From an uncultured Telmatospirillum sp. (GTDB lineage: Bacteria; Pseudomonadota; Alphaproteobacteria; Rhodospirillales; Magnetospirillaceae): a stretch of 35,062 bases of DNA. The DNA is taken from NCBI GenBank assembly GCA_903858635.1, contig CAIOJO010000378.1:1-35062 (forward strand), given 5' to 3'. The translations under genes were made by a program, and so were the position numbers. Under the pieces are notes generated by a model. It searched no databases. It was not told the origin of the DNA and was given only the letters and a program-made list of their open reading frames with translations. Positions 1 to 7,939 of the stretch are shown in pieces (position 1 is the stretch's first letter; the number at the start of each line of letters is the position of its first letter).

Positions 1-64
1 AATATCGCCCAAAAAATGCACCTCGACGCACCGCAAACGGATTTGTGACCCCTAGGAGCGCCCC

Positions 65-1222
65 ATGGACTTCGGATTGACGGACGAGCAACGGCTGATG
101 CAGGACATGGCGAAGGATTTCGCCGAAAAGGAGATCCTGCCCACCCTCAGGGAGGACGAGGCCAATCACCGCTTCCGTCCCGAACTGGTGAAGAAGATGG
201 CCGATCTTGGCTTCTTCGGTTGCGCCCTGCCCGAAGAATACGGCGGCAACGGCTATGGCTTTCTCGAATCGGTGCTGATTTCCGAGCAGATCGCCAAGGT
301 CAGCGGCTCGTGGCGGCTGCCCTTCAACATGCAGAACATCGGCCCGGCCATCACCGTCAACAAATTCGGCAACGAAGAGCAGAAGCGGCGCTTCATCCCG
401 AAATGGATCAGTGCCGAAGCCTTCGGGTTCTTCGCCATCACCGAACCGAATTCCGGCTCGGACGTGGTCAGCATGCGCACCACCGCCACCGATCGCGGCG
501 ACCATTGGGAAATCAATGGCCAGAAGATGTGGATCTCCAATGCCCATGTCGGCGATTGGGGACTGCTTTATGCCTGCACCGACCGGGCGTCGAAATACAA
601 GGGCCTGACCTGTTTCATCATCAATCTGAAGGAAACCAAGGGGGTCACCACCAAGGCGATCGAGACCAAGCTTGGTCTGCATTGCGCCCCGACCGGCGAG
701 ATCTATTTCGATGCGGCCAAGATCCCCAAGGATTCGGTGTTGGGCGAAGTCGGCCAGGGCTTCCAGATCTGCATGTGGCAATTGAACAACACCCGCATCA
801 GCTGCGCTTCCGGCGCCATCGGCATCGCCGGCGGGGCCATCGATGCGGCGATCGGTTATGCCAACGACCGGACCCAGTTCGGCCAGAAGATCGGTTCCTA
901 CCAGATGGTCCAGGCGCAGATCGCCGACATGGTGGCCGAGCATGAGGCAGCCCAGCTGCTGGTCTACCGGGCCGCTTGGTTGAAGGATCAGGGGCTGCCC
1001 AACCAGCACCAGACCTCGATAGCCAAGCTGTTCGCTTCGGAAGCCGCCGTTCATGCCGCGCTCGATACCATGAAGATCTTCGGTAGCTACGGTTTCTCGA
1101 CCGAATACCCGGCCGAACGCTTCCTGCGTGACGCTCAGTCCCTGCGGGTCGTCGAAGGCACCAGCAATATCCAAAAGACGATCATCGCCGGCATTTCCCT
1201 GGGCGATGCGGTCAACCGCTGA
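65..1222 (+). CDS. gcdH: Glutaryl-CoA dehydrogenase, probably non-decarboxylating (acyl-CoA dehydrogenase family)
   Basis: A 385-residue FAD-dependent acyl-CoA dehydrogenase of normal family length; the start follows an AGGAG at 53-57. The flavin/substrate loop FAITEPNSGSD is at 123-133 and the catalytic base is Glu364 in VVEGTSNIQ. Arg84 (SWRLPF) aligns with the glutaryl-CoA dehydrogenase arginine that binds the distal carboxylate (human Arg94), which argues for a dicarboxylyl-CoA substrate. Two partners of that arginine in decarboxylating enzymes are missing: the Tyr before the base is Val363, and the position of human Glu87 is Ala77. I therefore infer oxidation of glutaryl-CoA to glutaconyl-CoA without CO2 loss. 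The next two genes are biotin-dependent carboxyltransferases, which fits. A pimeloyl-CoA or other acyl-CoA dehydrogenase remains possible. The family is certain, the substrate likely, the non-decarboxylating mode inferred. Confidence 0.78.
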   Translation: MDFGLTDEQRLMQDMAKDFAEKEILPTLREDEANHRFRPELVKKMADLGFFGCALPEEYGGNGYGFLESVLISEQIAKVSGSWRLPFNMQNIGPAITVNKFGNEEQKRRFIPKWISAEAFGFFAITEPNSGSDVVSMRTTATDRGDHWEINGQKMWISNAHVGDWGLLYACTDRASKYKGLTCFIINLKETKGVTTKAIETKLGLHCAPTGEIYFDAAKIPKDSVLGEVGQGFQICMWQLNNTRISCASGAIGIAGGAIDAAIGYANDRTQFGQKIGSYQMVQAQIADMVAEHEAAQLLVYRAAWLKDQGLPNQHQTSIAKLFASEAAVHAALDTMKIFGSYGFSTEYPAERFLRDAQSLRVVEGTSNIQKTIIAGISLGDAVNR

Positions 1223-1248
1223 TTTTCCTTTTCCCCGCAAGATTGTCC

Positions 1249-1274
1249 TTCCCTGCCTCGGTTGAGGCAGGGAA
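1249..1274. other. Intergenic hairpin between gcdH and the biotin carboxyltransferase gene
   Basis: A perfect 11-bp inverted repeat (TTCCCTGCCTC / GAGGCAGGGAA) closes a GGTT loop 27 bases after the gcdH stop codon and 22 bases before the next start. No T-run follows on either strand, so it is unlikely to be a full terminator. It may act in mRNA processing or partial termination, setting different levels for the dehydrogenase and the carboxyltransferases. Confidence 0.5.
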
Positions 1275-1296
1275 CGGCGATGACTTAGGTTGAGAC

Positions 1297-3372
1297 ATGA
1301 CCAAAGCACCAAGCAAGGCCAAGAAAAACGCGGTGGGCATCACCGAACTCGTCCTGCGGGACGCCCACCAGTCGCTGTTCGCCACGCGGATGCGTCTCGA
1401 CGACATGCTTCCGATCGCCGAGAAGCTTGATCAAGTCGGCTATTGGTCACTCGAAACCTGGGGCGGGGCCACCTTCGACGCCTGTATCCGCTATCTCGGC
1501 GAAGATCCGTGGGAGCGCCTGCGGGCCCTGAAGAAGGCGATGCCCAACACCCGCCAGCAGATGCTGTTCCGGGGACAGAACATCCTCGGTTACCGTCACT
1601 ATGCCGACGACGTGGTCGAGAAATTCGTCGAGCGCGCCGCCGTCAACGGCATGGACGTATTCCGCGTGTTCGACGCGATGAACGATCCGCGCAATCTCGA
1701 GACGGCGATCCGGGCGGTCATCAAGCAAGGCAAGCACGCCCAGGGCTGTTTGTCCTATACGACCAGCCCGGTCGACACCATTGCCAAATGGGTCGACCTG
1801 GCCAAGCGGATCGAGGACATGGGGGCGCACTCGGTCTGCATCAAGGATATGGCCGGGCTGATCACCCCCTATGTCGCCTTCGATCTGGTCGGCAAGCTCA
1901 AGCAGACCCTTGCCATCCCGGTCCATATGCATTGCCACGCGACGACCGGCATGTCGACCGCCGCCCTGCTCAAGGCGATCGAGGCGGGCATCGACAATGT
2001 CGACACCGCCATCTCGTCGATGAGCCTGACCTACGGCCATTCGGCAACCGAGACCCTGGTGGCGGTCCTCGACGGCACCGATCACGCGACCGGGCTCGAC
2101 ATGGCCCTGCTGCAGGAGATCGCCGATTACTTCCGTGAGGCGCGGAAGAAATACGTCAAATTCGAGGGCTCGCTGAAAGGCATCGATGCCCGGATCATCA
2201 CGGCGCAGGTGCCCGGCGGCATGCTCACCAATATGGAAAACCAGTTGCGCGAGCAGAATGCCACCGATCGGATGGCCGAGGTCCTGGCCGAGATTCCCCG
2301 CGTACGCGAAGACCTGGGTTTCATCCCGCTGGTGACCCCGACCTCGCAGATCGTCGGCAGCCAGGCGGTGATCAACGTCCTGTCCGGCGAGCGCTACAAG
2401 TCCTTGACCAAAGAGACCGCCGCCGTTCTCAAGGGCGAGTACGGGGCAACCTCGGCGCCGGTCAACAAGGCGCTGCAGGCCAAGGTGCTGGCGGGGGCCG
2501 AACCGATCACTTGCCGGCCGGCCGACCTCCTGCAGCCCGAGATGGAAAGGCTGACCGCCGAACTCCGCGCGATCATCGAGAAGAAGGGGATCCGGACCGG
2601 CGAGCACGAGGTCGAAGACGTCCTGACCTATGCCCTGTTCCAGCAGGTCGGCCTGAAATTCCTCGAGAATCGGGATAACCCGGCGGCTTTCGAGCCGGTG
2701 CCGACGGCCGAGACGGCTGCGGCCAATGCCGCCGCTCCCGCCGTCGCCGGTGGGGAGGTCTTCACCGTGACCGGTGGCGGACAGAGTTTCCAAGTTCAGG
2801 TTGCCGCCCTCGGTGCGGCCGCCGCCGCCGCCGCCGCGGCGTTCGCGTCGGCGGGCCCGGCGGCAGCCGGTGGCGCTTCCCAGCCGAAGGCGTCGATCGG
2901 CGCGCCGCTGGCCGGCAACATCTGGAAGGTTGAGGTCGAACCCGGCCAGACGGTGGCGGAGGGCGATCTCCTGTTCATCCTCGAAGCGATGAAGATGGAA
3001 TACGAGGTGTTCGCCGACCGCTCAGGCGTCGTCGCCGAGGTCCTGGCGGCAAAAGGGGCTGCGGTTACCGTTGGCCAACTCCTGGTAACCTTTGCCGGGA
3101 CGGCTGGTTCGGCACCCGTTGCCGCTCCCGCCCAGACTGCCGCTGCCCGCTCCGTTCCAGCCGGTGGCATCGTCACGCCCTTGGCCGGCAATGTCTGGAA
3201 GATCGAGGTGGCGGCGGGACAAAAGGTTCAGGAAGGAGACTTGCTCCTGATTGTCGAGGCGATGAAGATGGAAAACGAGATCATTGCCGACAAAGACGGG
3301 ACCATTGGTCAACTTTTGGTTCAAGAAGGAAACAAGGTCGACATCGGCCAGGTCCTTCTGACCCTAATCTGA
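1297..3372 (+). CDS. Pyruvate/oxaloacetate carboxyltransferase (5S/OadA/PycB type) with two tandem biotinyl domains
   Basis: 691 residues. Residues 13-470 form the TIM-barrel carboxyltransferase of the transcarboxylase 5S / OadA / PycB family: metal-site Asp22 in RDAHQSL, the carbamylated-lysine candidate Lys183 in CIKDMAG, and the metal histidines of HMHCHATTG (His212, His214). An Ala-rich linker (a GCC/GCG run near 2815-2841) leads to two complete biotin-carrier domains with EAMKME motifs, biotinyl lysines Lys566 and Lys657. Family members usually have one, so the duplication is unusual. The domain transfers carboxyl between biotin and pyruvate/oxaloacetate. No biotin carboxylase and no OadB/GcdB gene is in the window, and an acyl-CoA carboxyltransferase follows 49 bases downstream. 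I infer that it is both carrier and keto-acid half of a transcarboxylase. Alternatives are a PycB pyruvate carboxylase subunit or OadA of a pump encoded elsewhere. Confidence 0.85.
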   Translation: MTKAPSKAKKNAVGITELVLRDAHQSLFATRMRLDDMLPIAEKLDQVGYWSLETWGGATFDACIRYLGEDPWERLRALKKAMPNTRQQMLFRGQNILGYRHYADDVVEKFVERAAVNGMDVFRVFDAMNDPRNLETAIRAVIKQGKHAQGCLSYTTSPVDTIAKWVDLAKRIEDMGAHSVCIKDMAGLITPYVAFDLVGKLKQTLAIPVHMHCHATTGMSTAALLKAIEAGIDNVDTAISSMSLTYGHSATETLVAVLDGTDHATGLDMALLQEIADYFREARKKYVKFEGSLKGIDARIITAQVPGGMLTNMENQLREQNATDRMAEVLAEIPRVREDLGFIPLVTPTSQIVGSQAVINVLSGERYKSLTKETAAVLKGEYGATSAPVNKALQAKVLAGAEPITCRPADLLQPEMERLTAELRAIIEKKGIRTGEHEVEDVLTYALFQQVGLKFLENRDNPAAFEPVPTAETAAANAAAPAVAGGEVFTVTGGGQSFQVQVAALGAAAAAAAAAFASAGPAAAGGASQPKASIGAPLAGNIWKVEVEPGQTVAEGDLLFILEAMKMEYEVFADRSGVVAEVLAAKGAAVTVGQLLVTFAGTAGSAPVAAPAQTAAARSVPAGGIVTPLAGNVWKIEVAAGQKVQEGDLLLIVEAMKMENEIIADKDGTIGQLLVQEGNKVDIGQVLLTLI

Positions 3373-3421
3373 TAATTGTGATCTTGGGCTTTCGTACTTC
3401 AGCCCGAACAAAGGAATAGCC

Positions 3422-5173
3422 ATGGCACGCAAACAAACGCCTTTGCGCCCTTACTTCGAGACGATGCCGGATATCGGCCGGACGCTCAACGAAGCAGAGG
3501 TGCGCCGCGCCCAGGAAAACCTCGAGCTGATTCGGGAACAGCAGGCAATCCTTGCCCAAGAGAACGACAGGGTCAAGAACGCGGGAATCCCCGCGGCCAA
3601 GATCCATGAGCGGGGCGGGATGACCATTTACGATCGTCTCGAGTATCTGGTCGACGAGGGCACCTGGTGTCCATTGCATACCCTCTACAATCCTCAGGAC
3701 AACGAAGAGGGCTGTACCGGCGTCGTCAATGGCATCGGCAAGATCGAGGGCAAGTGGGCGGTCATCATCGGTTTTGACAACAAGGTCATGGCCGGTGCTT
3801 GGATCGCCGGGCAAGCCGAAAACATCTTGATGGTCACCGACATGGCCAAGCGCCTGCATGTGCCGTTGGTCTGGCTGACCAACTGCAGCGGCGTCAAGCT
3901 GATGGAGCAGGAAACCGTCTATGCCGGGCGGCGCTCCAGTGGGGCACCGTTCTATCGGCATGCCGACCTCAACGATCTCGGAATTCCGATTCTCAATGGC
4001 ATTTACGGCACCAACCCGGCGGGCGGCGGCTATCAGGGAATCAGCCCGACCATCCTGATTGCCCATGAAGGCGCCAATATTGCCGTTGGCGGCGCCGGTA
4101 TCGTCGGTGGCATGAACCCCAAGGGGCAGGTCGACGTGGAAACGGCGCAGGCTCTGATCGACGCCACCAAGAATTTCAAATCCAAGGATCCCGGCCGGGT
4201 CGAGACCCATTTCGACAAGACCGCCTATTTCCGCGAAGTCCACGAGTCCGAGCAGGGCGTGCTCGACGGCATCAAGGACTATATGCGGATGATGCCGGTG
4301 TTCGATCCCACCGTGTTCCGGGTGGCTGCGCCGGCGGAGCCCAAATTTCCGGCATCGGATCTCGACCTGATCCTGCCCGCCAACCAGAAGCGGACCTATG
4401 ACGCCGTCCAAGTCCTGGCGCGTCTCACCGACGACAGCGAGTTCATGGAGTACCGCCCCGATTACGGCCGCGAAGTGTTCACCGGGATCGCCAAGATCGA
4501 TGGCTTTCCGGTCGCCTTCATCGGCAATCGCCAGGGCGTCTTCCCCGATTATCCCGAATATGCCAAGGGCGCCTATCCCGGGGTCGGCGGCAAGCATTAC
4601 CGCGAAGGCTTGATCAAGCAGGGCGAGTTTGTGACCCTGTGCGGCCGCGACAATCTGCCGATCGTCTGGTTGCAGGATACCACCGGCATCGATGTCGGCG
4701 ACCTTGCCGAGGAAGCCGAACTGCTGGCCCTGGGCCAGTCGTTGGTCTACTCCATCGAAAAGACCGATCTATCCATGATGTGCATCGTGCTGCGCAAGGG
4801 TAGCGCGGCCGCCCATTACATCATGTGCGGGCCGCAGGCGAACAATAACAATGCCTTCACCCTGGGGACGCCGGTGACCGAGATCTATGTCATGCACGGC
4901 GAAACCGCCGCCGCCGCCTCCTACGCCCGCCGCCTGGTCAAGGAGGAAGGCGGCGATCTCGGCCCGACCATCGGCAAGATGAACAAGATGATCCGGGACT
5001 ATCAGGAGAAGTCGCGCCCAGCCTATTGCGCCAAGAAGGGGTTCGTCGACGAGATTGTCGACCTTGGCAATATGCGCAAATACATTCAGGCCTTCGTCGG
5101 GGCGAACTACCAGAACCCGAAGTCGATCACTCCGGTTCACCAGATGCTGATTCCCCGCATCATCATCGGATAA
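3422..5173 (+). CDS. gcdA: Glutaconyl-CoA decarboxylase alpha-type carboxyltransferase
   Basis: A 583-residue crotonase-fold carboxyltransferase of the acyl-CoA carboxylase beta class. Its length and its N-terminal extension (about 40 residues before the conserved core) match the GcdA subunit of Acidaminococcus-type glutaconyl-CoA decarboxylase (about 587 aa) better than propionyl- or methylmalonyl-CoA carboxyltransferases (about 510 aa). GcdA-like stretches include GIYGTNPAGGGYQGIS and AVGGAGIVGGMNPKG-type glycine loops in the N-half, and WLQDTTGIDVGD plus a GPQANNNNAFTLGT oxyanion region in the C-half. The known reaction moves the carboxyl of glutaconyl-CoA to biotin, releasing crotonyl-CoA. 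No membrane beta subunit is adjacent, so the carboxybiotin must be discharged another way; the preceding gene supplies biotin domains and a pyruvate carboxyltransferase. RBS AAAGGA lies before the ATG. Confidence 0.85.
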   Translation: MARKQTPLRPYFETMPDIGRTLNEAEVRRAQENLELIREQQAILAQENDRVKNAGIPAAKIHERGGMTIYDRLEYLVDEGTWCPLHTLYNPQDNEEGCTGVVNGIGKIEGKWAVIIGFDNKVMAGAWIAGQAENILMVTDMAKRLHVPLVWLTNCSGVKLMEQETVYAGRRSSGAPFYRHADLNDLGIPILNGIYGTNPAGGGYQGISPTILIAHEGANIAVGGAGIVGGMNPKGQVDVETAQALIDATKNFKSKDPGRVETHFDKTAYFREVHESEQGVLDGIKDYMRMMPVFDPTVFRVAAPAEPKFPASDLDLILPANQKRTYDAVQVLARLTDDSEFMEYRPDYGREVFTGIAKIDGFPVAFIGNRQGVFPDYPEYAKGAYPGVGGKHYREGLIKQGEFVTLCGRDNLPIVWLQDTTGIDVGDLAEEAELLALGQSLVYSIEKTDLSMMCIVLRKGSAAAHYIMCGPQANNNNAFTLGTPVTEIYVMHGETAAAASYARRLVKEEGGDLGPTIGKMNKMIRDYQEKSRPAYCAKKGFVDEIVDLGNMRKYIQAFVGANYQNPKSITPVHQMLIPRIIIG

Positions 5174-5180
5174 TCGGTAT

Positions 5181-5246
5181 TTCACCACGGAGACACGGAG
5201 ACCACGGAGAAATTTTACTCCGTGACCTCCGTGTCTCCGTGGTGAA
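5181..5246. repeat. Long palindrome between convergent genes, likely bidirectional terminator or mobile palindromic element
   Basis: A perfect 20-bp inverted repeat (5181-5200 with 5227-5246), then a 2x2 internal mismatch, a further 7-bp stem (5203-5209 with 5218-5224) and an AT-rich 8-base loop. Each arm is itself built of repeated CACGGAG units (CCACGGAGACACGGAG). It fills the 84-base gap between the convergent gcdA-like gene and the thiolase. Position and stability suggest two-way transcription termination. The internal repetition resembles dispersed CACGGAG palindromes I recall from unrelated bacterial genomes, which is from memory and unverified. Confidence 0.75.
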
Positions 5247-5257
5247 TATTTTTCTCC

Positions 5258-6463
5258 TCACACCCTTTCGATGACAGTGGCGATGCCCTGGCCGACGCCG
5301 ATGCACAGGCTGACCACGGCGTAACGACCGCCCGTGCGGTGCAACTGGCGAACGGCGGTCAGCGCCAGGCGCGCCCCCGTACAGCCCAGAGGATGGCCGA
5401 GGGCGATCGCCCCGCCATTGGGATTGAGGCGGGAATCGTCCGCCGACAGCCCCAACTGCTTGAGGCAGCCCAGGACCTGGGTGGCGAATGCTTCATTGAT
5501 CTCGATCAGATCGAGATCCTTGAGGCTGAGGCCGGTCCGCTGCAAGACCTTGGTGATGGCGGGAACCGGGCCCAGGCCCATGACGCGGGGCGGCACCCCG
5601 GCGACGGCGGTGCCGAGGATCCGGGCCAGCGGCTGCACCCCGGCTTTTTCGCCGACGGCACGGCTGCCGATCAGCAAGGCGGCCGCCCCATCATTGATGC
5701 CGGAGGCGTTGCCGGCGGTCACCACGCCACCGCCGTGCAGGGGGCGCAGCCTGGCCAAAGCCGCCGCGTCGGTGTCGGGGCGCGGATGTTCGTCTTCGGC
5801 GATCACCACCACCGGCGCCTTCCGATTGCCGGTCGGCACCTCCACCGGATGGATCTCGCCCTCAAAGAAACCATCGGCCTTGGCTGCCGCATATTTACTT
5901 TGCGAGGCCAAGGCGAAGGCATCCGAGGCCTCACGGGTGAGTTGCAGATCAACCGCCACATTGTCGGCGGTTTCGGCATTGGAGTGGTTGCCGAATTCGG
6001 CCGTCACTTTGGGATTGGGGAACCGGGTGCCGATGGTGCTGTCGACCATCCTGCCGTCGCGCGAATAGGCGCTCTCCGCCTTGGCCAGCACGAAGGGCGC
6101 CCGGCTCATGCTCTCGACACCGCCGGCGACGAACAACTCGCCCTCGCCGCAGGTTACCAGGCGCGCCGCGTCAGCCACGGCGGCAAGCCCCGATGCGCAG
6201 AGGCGGTTGACCGTCTGACCGGCCGATTCCACCGGCAGCCCGCTCAGCAGACCGACGAAGCGGGCGACATTGCGACTGTCTTCACCGCCTTGGTTGGTGC
6301 AGCCGAGGATGACATCCTCGACCAGCTCGGGTTTGAAGGCCGAGCGGGCCATCAGGGCGCGCAGGATTTGCGCGGCCATGTCGTCGGGGCGCAGGGGCGC
6401 CAGCGTTCCGGCATGGCGGCCGATGGGCGAGCGCAGGCCGTCGTAGATGTATGCGTCGAGCAT
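5258..6463 (-). CDS. Acetyl-CoA C-acyltransferase, PcaF-type; candidate 3-oxopimeloyl-CoA thiolase
   Basis: A 401-residue thiolase of standard length. Nucleophile Cys89 is in NRLCASG, the catalytic His357 in GGAIALGHPLG and the second Cys387 in SLCIGVGQG; NEAF is present. Overall it resembles beta-ketoadipyl-CoA thiolase PcaF, whose substrate, like 3-oxopimeloyl-CoA, is a medium dicarboxylyl-CoA. In this setting thiolysis of 3-oxopimeloyl-CoA to glutaryl-CoA and acetyl-CoA is the expected role. A GAGGAAGGAA ribosome binding site lies just before the ATG. The gene diverges from the had operon and converges on the gcdA-like gene. A close paralogue lies at 19266-20468, so which of the two serves this pathway is open. 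Confidence 0.88.
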   Translation of the reverse strand: MLDAYIYDGLRSPIGRHAGTLAPLRPDDMAAQILRALMARSAFKPELVEDVILGCTNQGGEDSRNVARFVGLLSGLPVESAGQTVNRLCASGLAAVADAARLVTCGEGELFVAGGVESMSRAPFVLAKAESAYSRDGRMVDSTIGTRFPNPKVTAEFGNHSNAETADNVAVDLQLTREASDAFALASQSKYAAAKADGFFEGEIHPVEVPTGNRKAPVVVIAEDEHPRPDTDAAALARLRPLHGGGVVTAGNASGINDGAAALLIGSRAVGEKAGVQPLARILGTAVAGVPPRVMGLGPVPAITKVLQRTGLSLKDLDLIEINEAFATQVLGCLKQLGLSADDSRLNPNGGAIALGHPLGCTGARLALTAVRQLHRTGGRYAVVSLCIGVGQGIATVIERV

Positions 6464-6662
6464 GATTTCCTTCCTCAGATAGTCTCAGTCAAGCGCTTCG
6501 CGCCGCACCGCCACCATCAGCCCATGGCACGGCGCCGTTCCGGCGCGCATTAAAGGGGGTTTCGGGCACCGGTTGCAATGGCCCACGGTATCGTCAGGGG
6601 TGGGATGCTAGCCCCGGCTGATCCGCCATCTTAGCGTCGTTGTCCCCCCTTCCGAATCAGGC

Positions 6663-6696
6663 TTGACGCATAAACCGGTATTGTGGTACTCGAATG
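6663..6696 (+). promoter_or_regulatory. Promoter and operator of the had-oah-dch-bcrCBAD operon
   Basis: A TTGACG -35-like hexamer is at 6663-6668 with a weak -10 candidate GGTACT at 6685-6690 (16-base spacer). Overlapping them is CCGGTATTGTGGTAC (6675-6689) followed by TCGAATG. The same element recurs on the minus strand at 15753-15732, matching at 20 of 22 positions, in the promoter of the GNAT genes. The core can be read as GGTA-N4-GGTAC or as a short inverted repeat GGTA-N6-TACY. An operator placed across the promoter suggests repression. The rest of the 299-base gap 6464-6762 must also contain the thiolase promoter; I see no other clear element there. Confidence 0.6.
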
Positions 6697-6762
6697 CCAT
6701 TATCTAAACGCTGGCCCTGGTCTGGTCAAGGGTCGAGCAATCCAGTCAAGGAAGGAGGGGGT

Positions 6763-7830
6763 ATGACCAAGTCTCCGCATCGGTGGATGATGACGGCGGT
6801 CGGTGCTGCGATGGTCAAGGAGGCCATGGCGTTGCCGAAGGCGGAAGCCGGCCAGGTTGTGGTCGAGATAGCGGGCTGCGGCGTGTGCCATACCGATCTT
6901 GGCTATCTTTACGATGGCGTGCGCACCAATCTGCCCCTGCCGTTGACTCTGGGCCACGAAATCAGTGGCCGGGTTGTCGCGGCCGGCGCCGGAGCCGAAA
7001 GCTGGGTCGGCAAGTCGGTTATCATCCCGGCGGTCATTCCCTGTGGCGAGTGCGATGCCTGCAAGCGCGGCAAGGGCACCATCTGCGCCAAACAGGCAAT
7101 GCCCGGCAATGACATCGAAGGCGGTTTCGCCACCCATATCGCCGTGTCCGCGGTCGGCCTCTGCCCGATCGACGAGGCGCGCCTGGCAAAGGCCGGTCTC
7201 GCTCTGGCCGACGTCTCGGTGGTTGCCGATGCGGTGACCACGCCCTATCAGGCGGTGGTCCAGGCCGGCGTCCAACCCGGCACCCTCTGCGTCGTCATCG
7301 GCACCGGCGGTGTCGGCGGCTATTGCGTGCAGATCGCCGCGGCGCTGGGCGGCACCGTGGTGGCGCTTGACGTCGACGCCGGCAAGCTGGAGGCGATCTC
7401 CAAGCACGGCGCCGCCAAGACCATCAATGTGCGCGAAACCGACCCGAAGACCCTAAAGAAGGAAATCGCCGCCTTCGCCAAGGAGAAGGGGCTGTCATCC
7501 CGCGAATGGATCATCTTCGAATGTTCGGGCAGCGCCGCCGGCCAAACCACGGCCTGGAGCCTGCTGGTGCATGGCGCCACCCTGGCAGTGGTCGGCTTCA
7601 CCATGGACAAGGTCGAAGTGCGGTTGTCCAACCTGATGGCGTTCCACGCGCGGGCGCTCGGCAACTGGGGCTGTCCGCCCGATCTCTACCCGGGCGCGAT
7701 GGAATTGGTCTACCAGGGCAAGATCGCCTTGGGGCCGTTCGTCGAACAGCACCCGCTCGAGAACATCAATCAGGTTTTCGCAGATGTTCATGCCCACAAG
7801 CTCACGCGGCGGGCAATTCTGGTTCCGTAA
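6763..7830 (+). CDS. had: 6-hydroxycyclohex-1-ene-1-carbonyl-CoA dehydrogenase
   Basis: 355 residues of the zinc-dependent medium-chain alcohol dehydrogenase family, close to the roughly 368 residues of Thauera Had. The start is the ATG at 6763 behind a GGAGGGGG ribosome binding site; upstream in-frame codons have no such site. Catalytic-zinc residues Cys42 (CGVCHTD) and His65-Glu66 are present, as are four structural-zinc cysteines (94, 97, 100, 108) and the Rossmann motif GTGGVGG at about 180-186. It oxidises the 6-hydroxy intermediate to 6-oxocyclohex-1-ene-1-carbonyl-CoA with NAD+. Identity rests on being first in an operon with oah, dch and bcrCBAD, the exact partners of this enzyme in Thauera-type benzoyl-CoA degradation. 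Confidence 0.92.
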   Translation: MTKSPHRWMMTAVGAAMVKEAMALPKAEAGQVVVEIAGCGVCHTDLGYLYDGVRTNLPLPLTLGHEISGRVVAAGAGAESWVGKSVIIPAVIPCGECDACKRGKGTICAKQAMPGNDIEGGFATHIAVSAVGLCPIDEARLAKAGLALADVSVVADAVTTPYQAVVQAGVQPGTLCVVIGTGGVGGYCVQIAAALGGTVVALDVDAGKLEAISKHGAAKTINVRETDPKTLKKEIAAFAKEKGLSSREWIIFECSGSAAGQTTAWSLLVHGATLAVVGFTMDKVEVRLSNLMAFHARALGNWGCPPDLYPGAMELVYQGKIALGPFVEQHPLENINQVFADVHAHKLTRRAILVP

Positions 7831-7855
7831 TCGCCTGAAAAAGTTGTAGGCCTTA

Positions 7856-7908
7856 TTCACCGTGGCGATCGTCGCCCCCGTTGGCGGGGTGACGATCGTC
7901 AAGGTGAA
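7856..7908. other. Hairpin in the had-oah intergenic gap
   Basis: A 13-bp stem (CGATCGTCGCCCC at 7866-7878 with 7886-7898, one G-T pair) is nested inside a second 6-bp pairing TTCACC/GGTGAA (7856-7861 with 7903-7908). No T-run follows, so it is not a typical intrinsic terminator. It may stabilise or cut the polycistronic mRNA between had and the oah-bcr part, or hold a further promoter; the 109-base gap is the largest within the operon. Confidence 0.5.
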
Positions 7909-7939
7909 GACGCAACAGAACTCGTAGAAAGAGGCAATC

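Noticed and set aside
1-48. Open frame ending in TGA at 46-48, possibly the C-terminus of an upstream gene
   Set aside because: Only 15 codons are visible with no recognisable motif, so it cannot be told from chance.
1447-2793. Long minus-strand open frame (448 codons) opposite the biotin carboxyltransferase gene
   Set aside because: It mirrors the codon structure of a GC-rich real gene and shows no domain; the plus-strand protein is clearly real.
2815-2841. GCC/GCG run as a possible phase-variable microsatellite
   Set aside because: The unit is three bases, so length change stays in frame and only alters an alanine linker; no switching is expected.
3281-4597. Long minus-strand open frame (438 codons) opposite the gcdA-like gene
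   Set aside because: Antisense shadow; low-complexity composition and no ribosome binding site or family features.
3422-5173. Propionyl-CoA or methylcrotonyl-CoA carboxylase beta subunit
   Set aside because: The length, the N-terminal extension and the glycine-loop sequences fit GcdA better, and no biotin carboxylase alpha subunit is adjacent.
5178-5250. Palindrome considered as a CRISPR repeat or attachment site
   Set aside because: There is a single palindrome with no spacer array, and no integrase or cas gene in the window.
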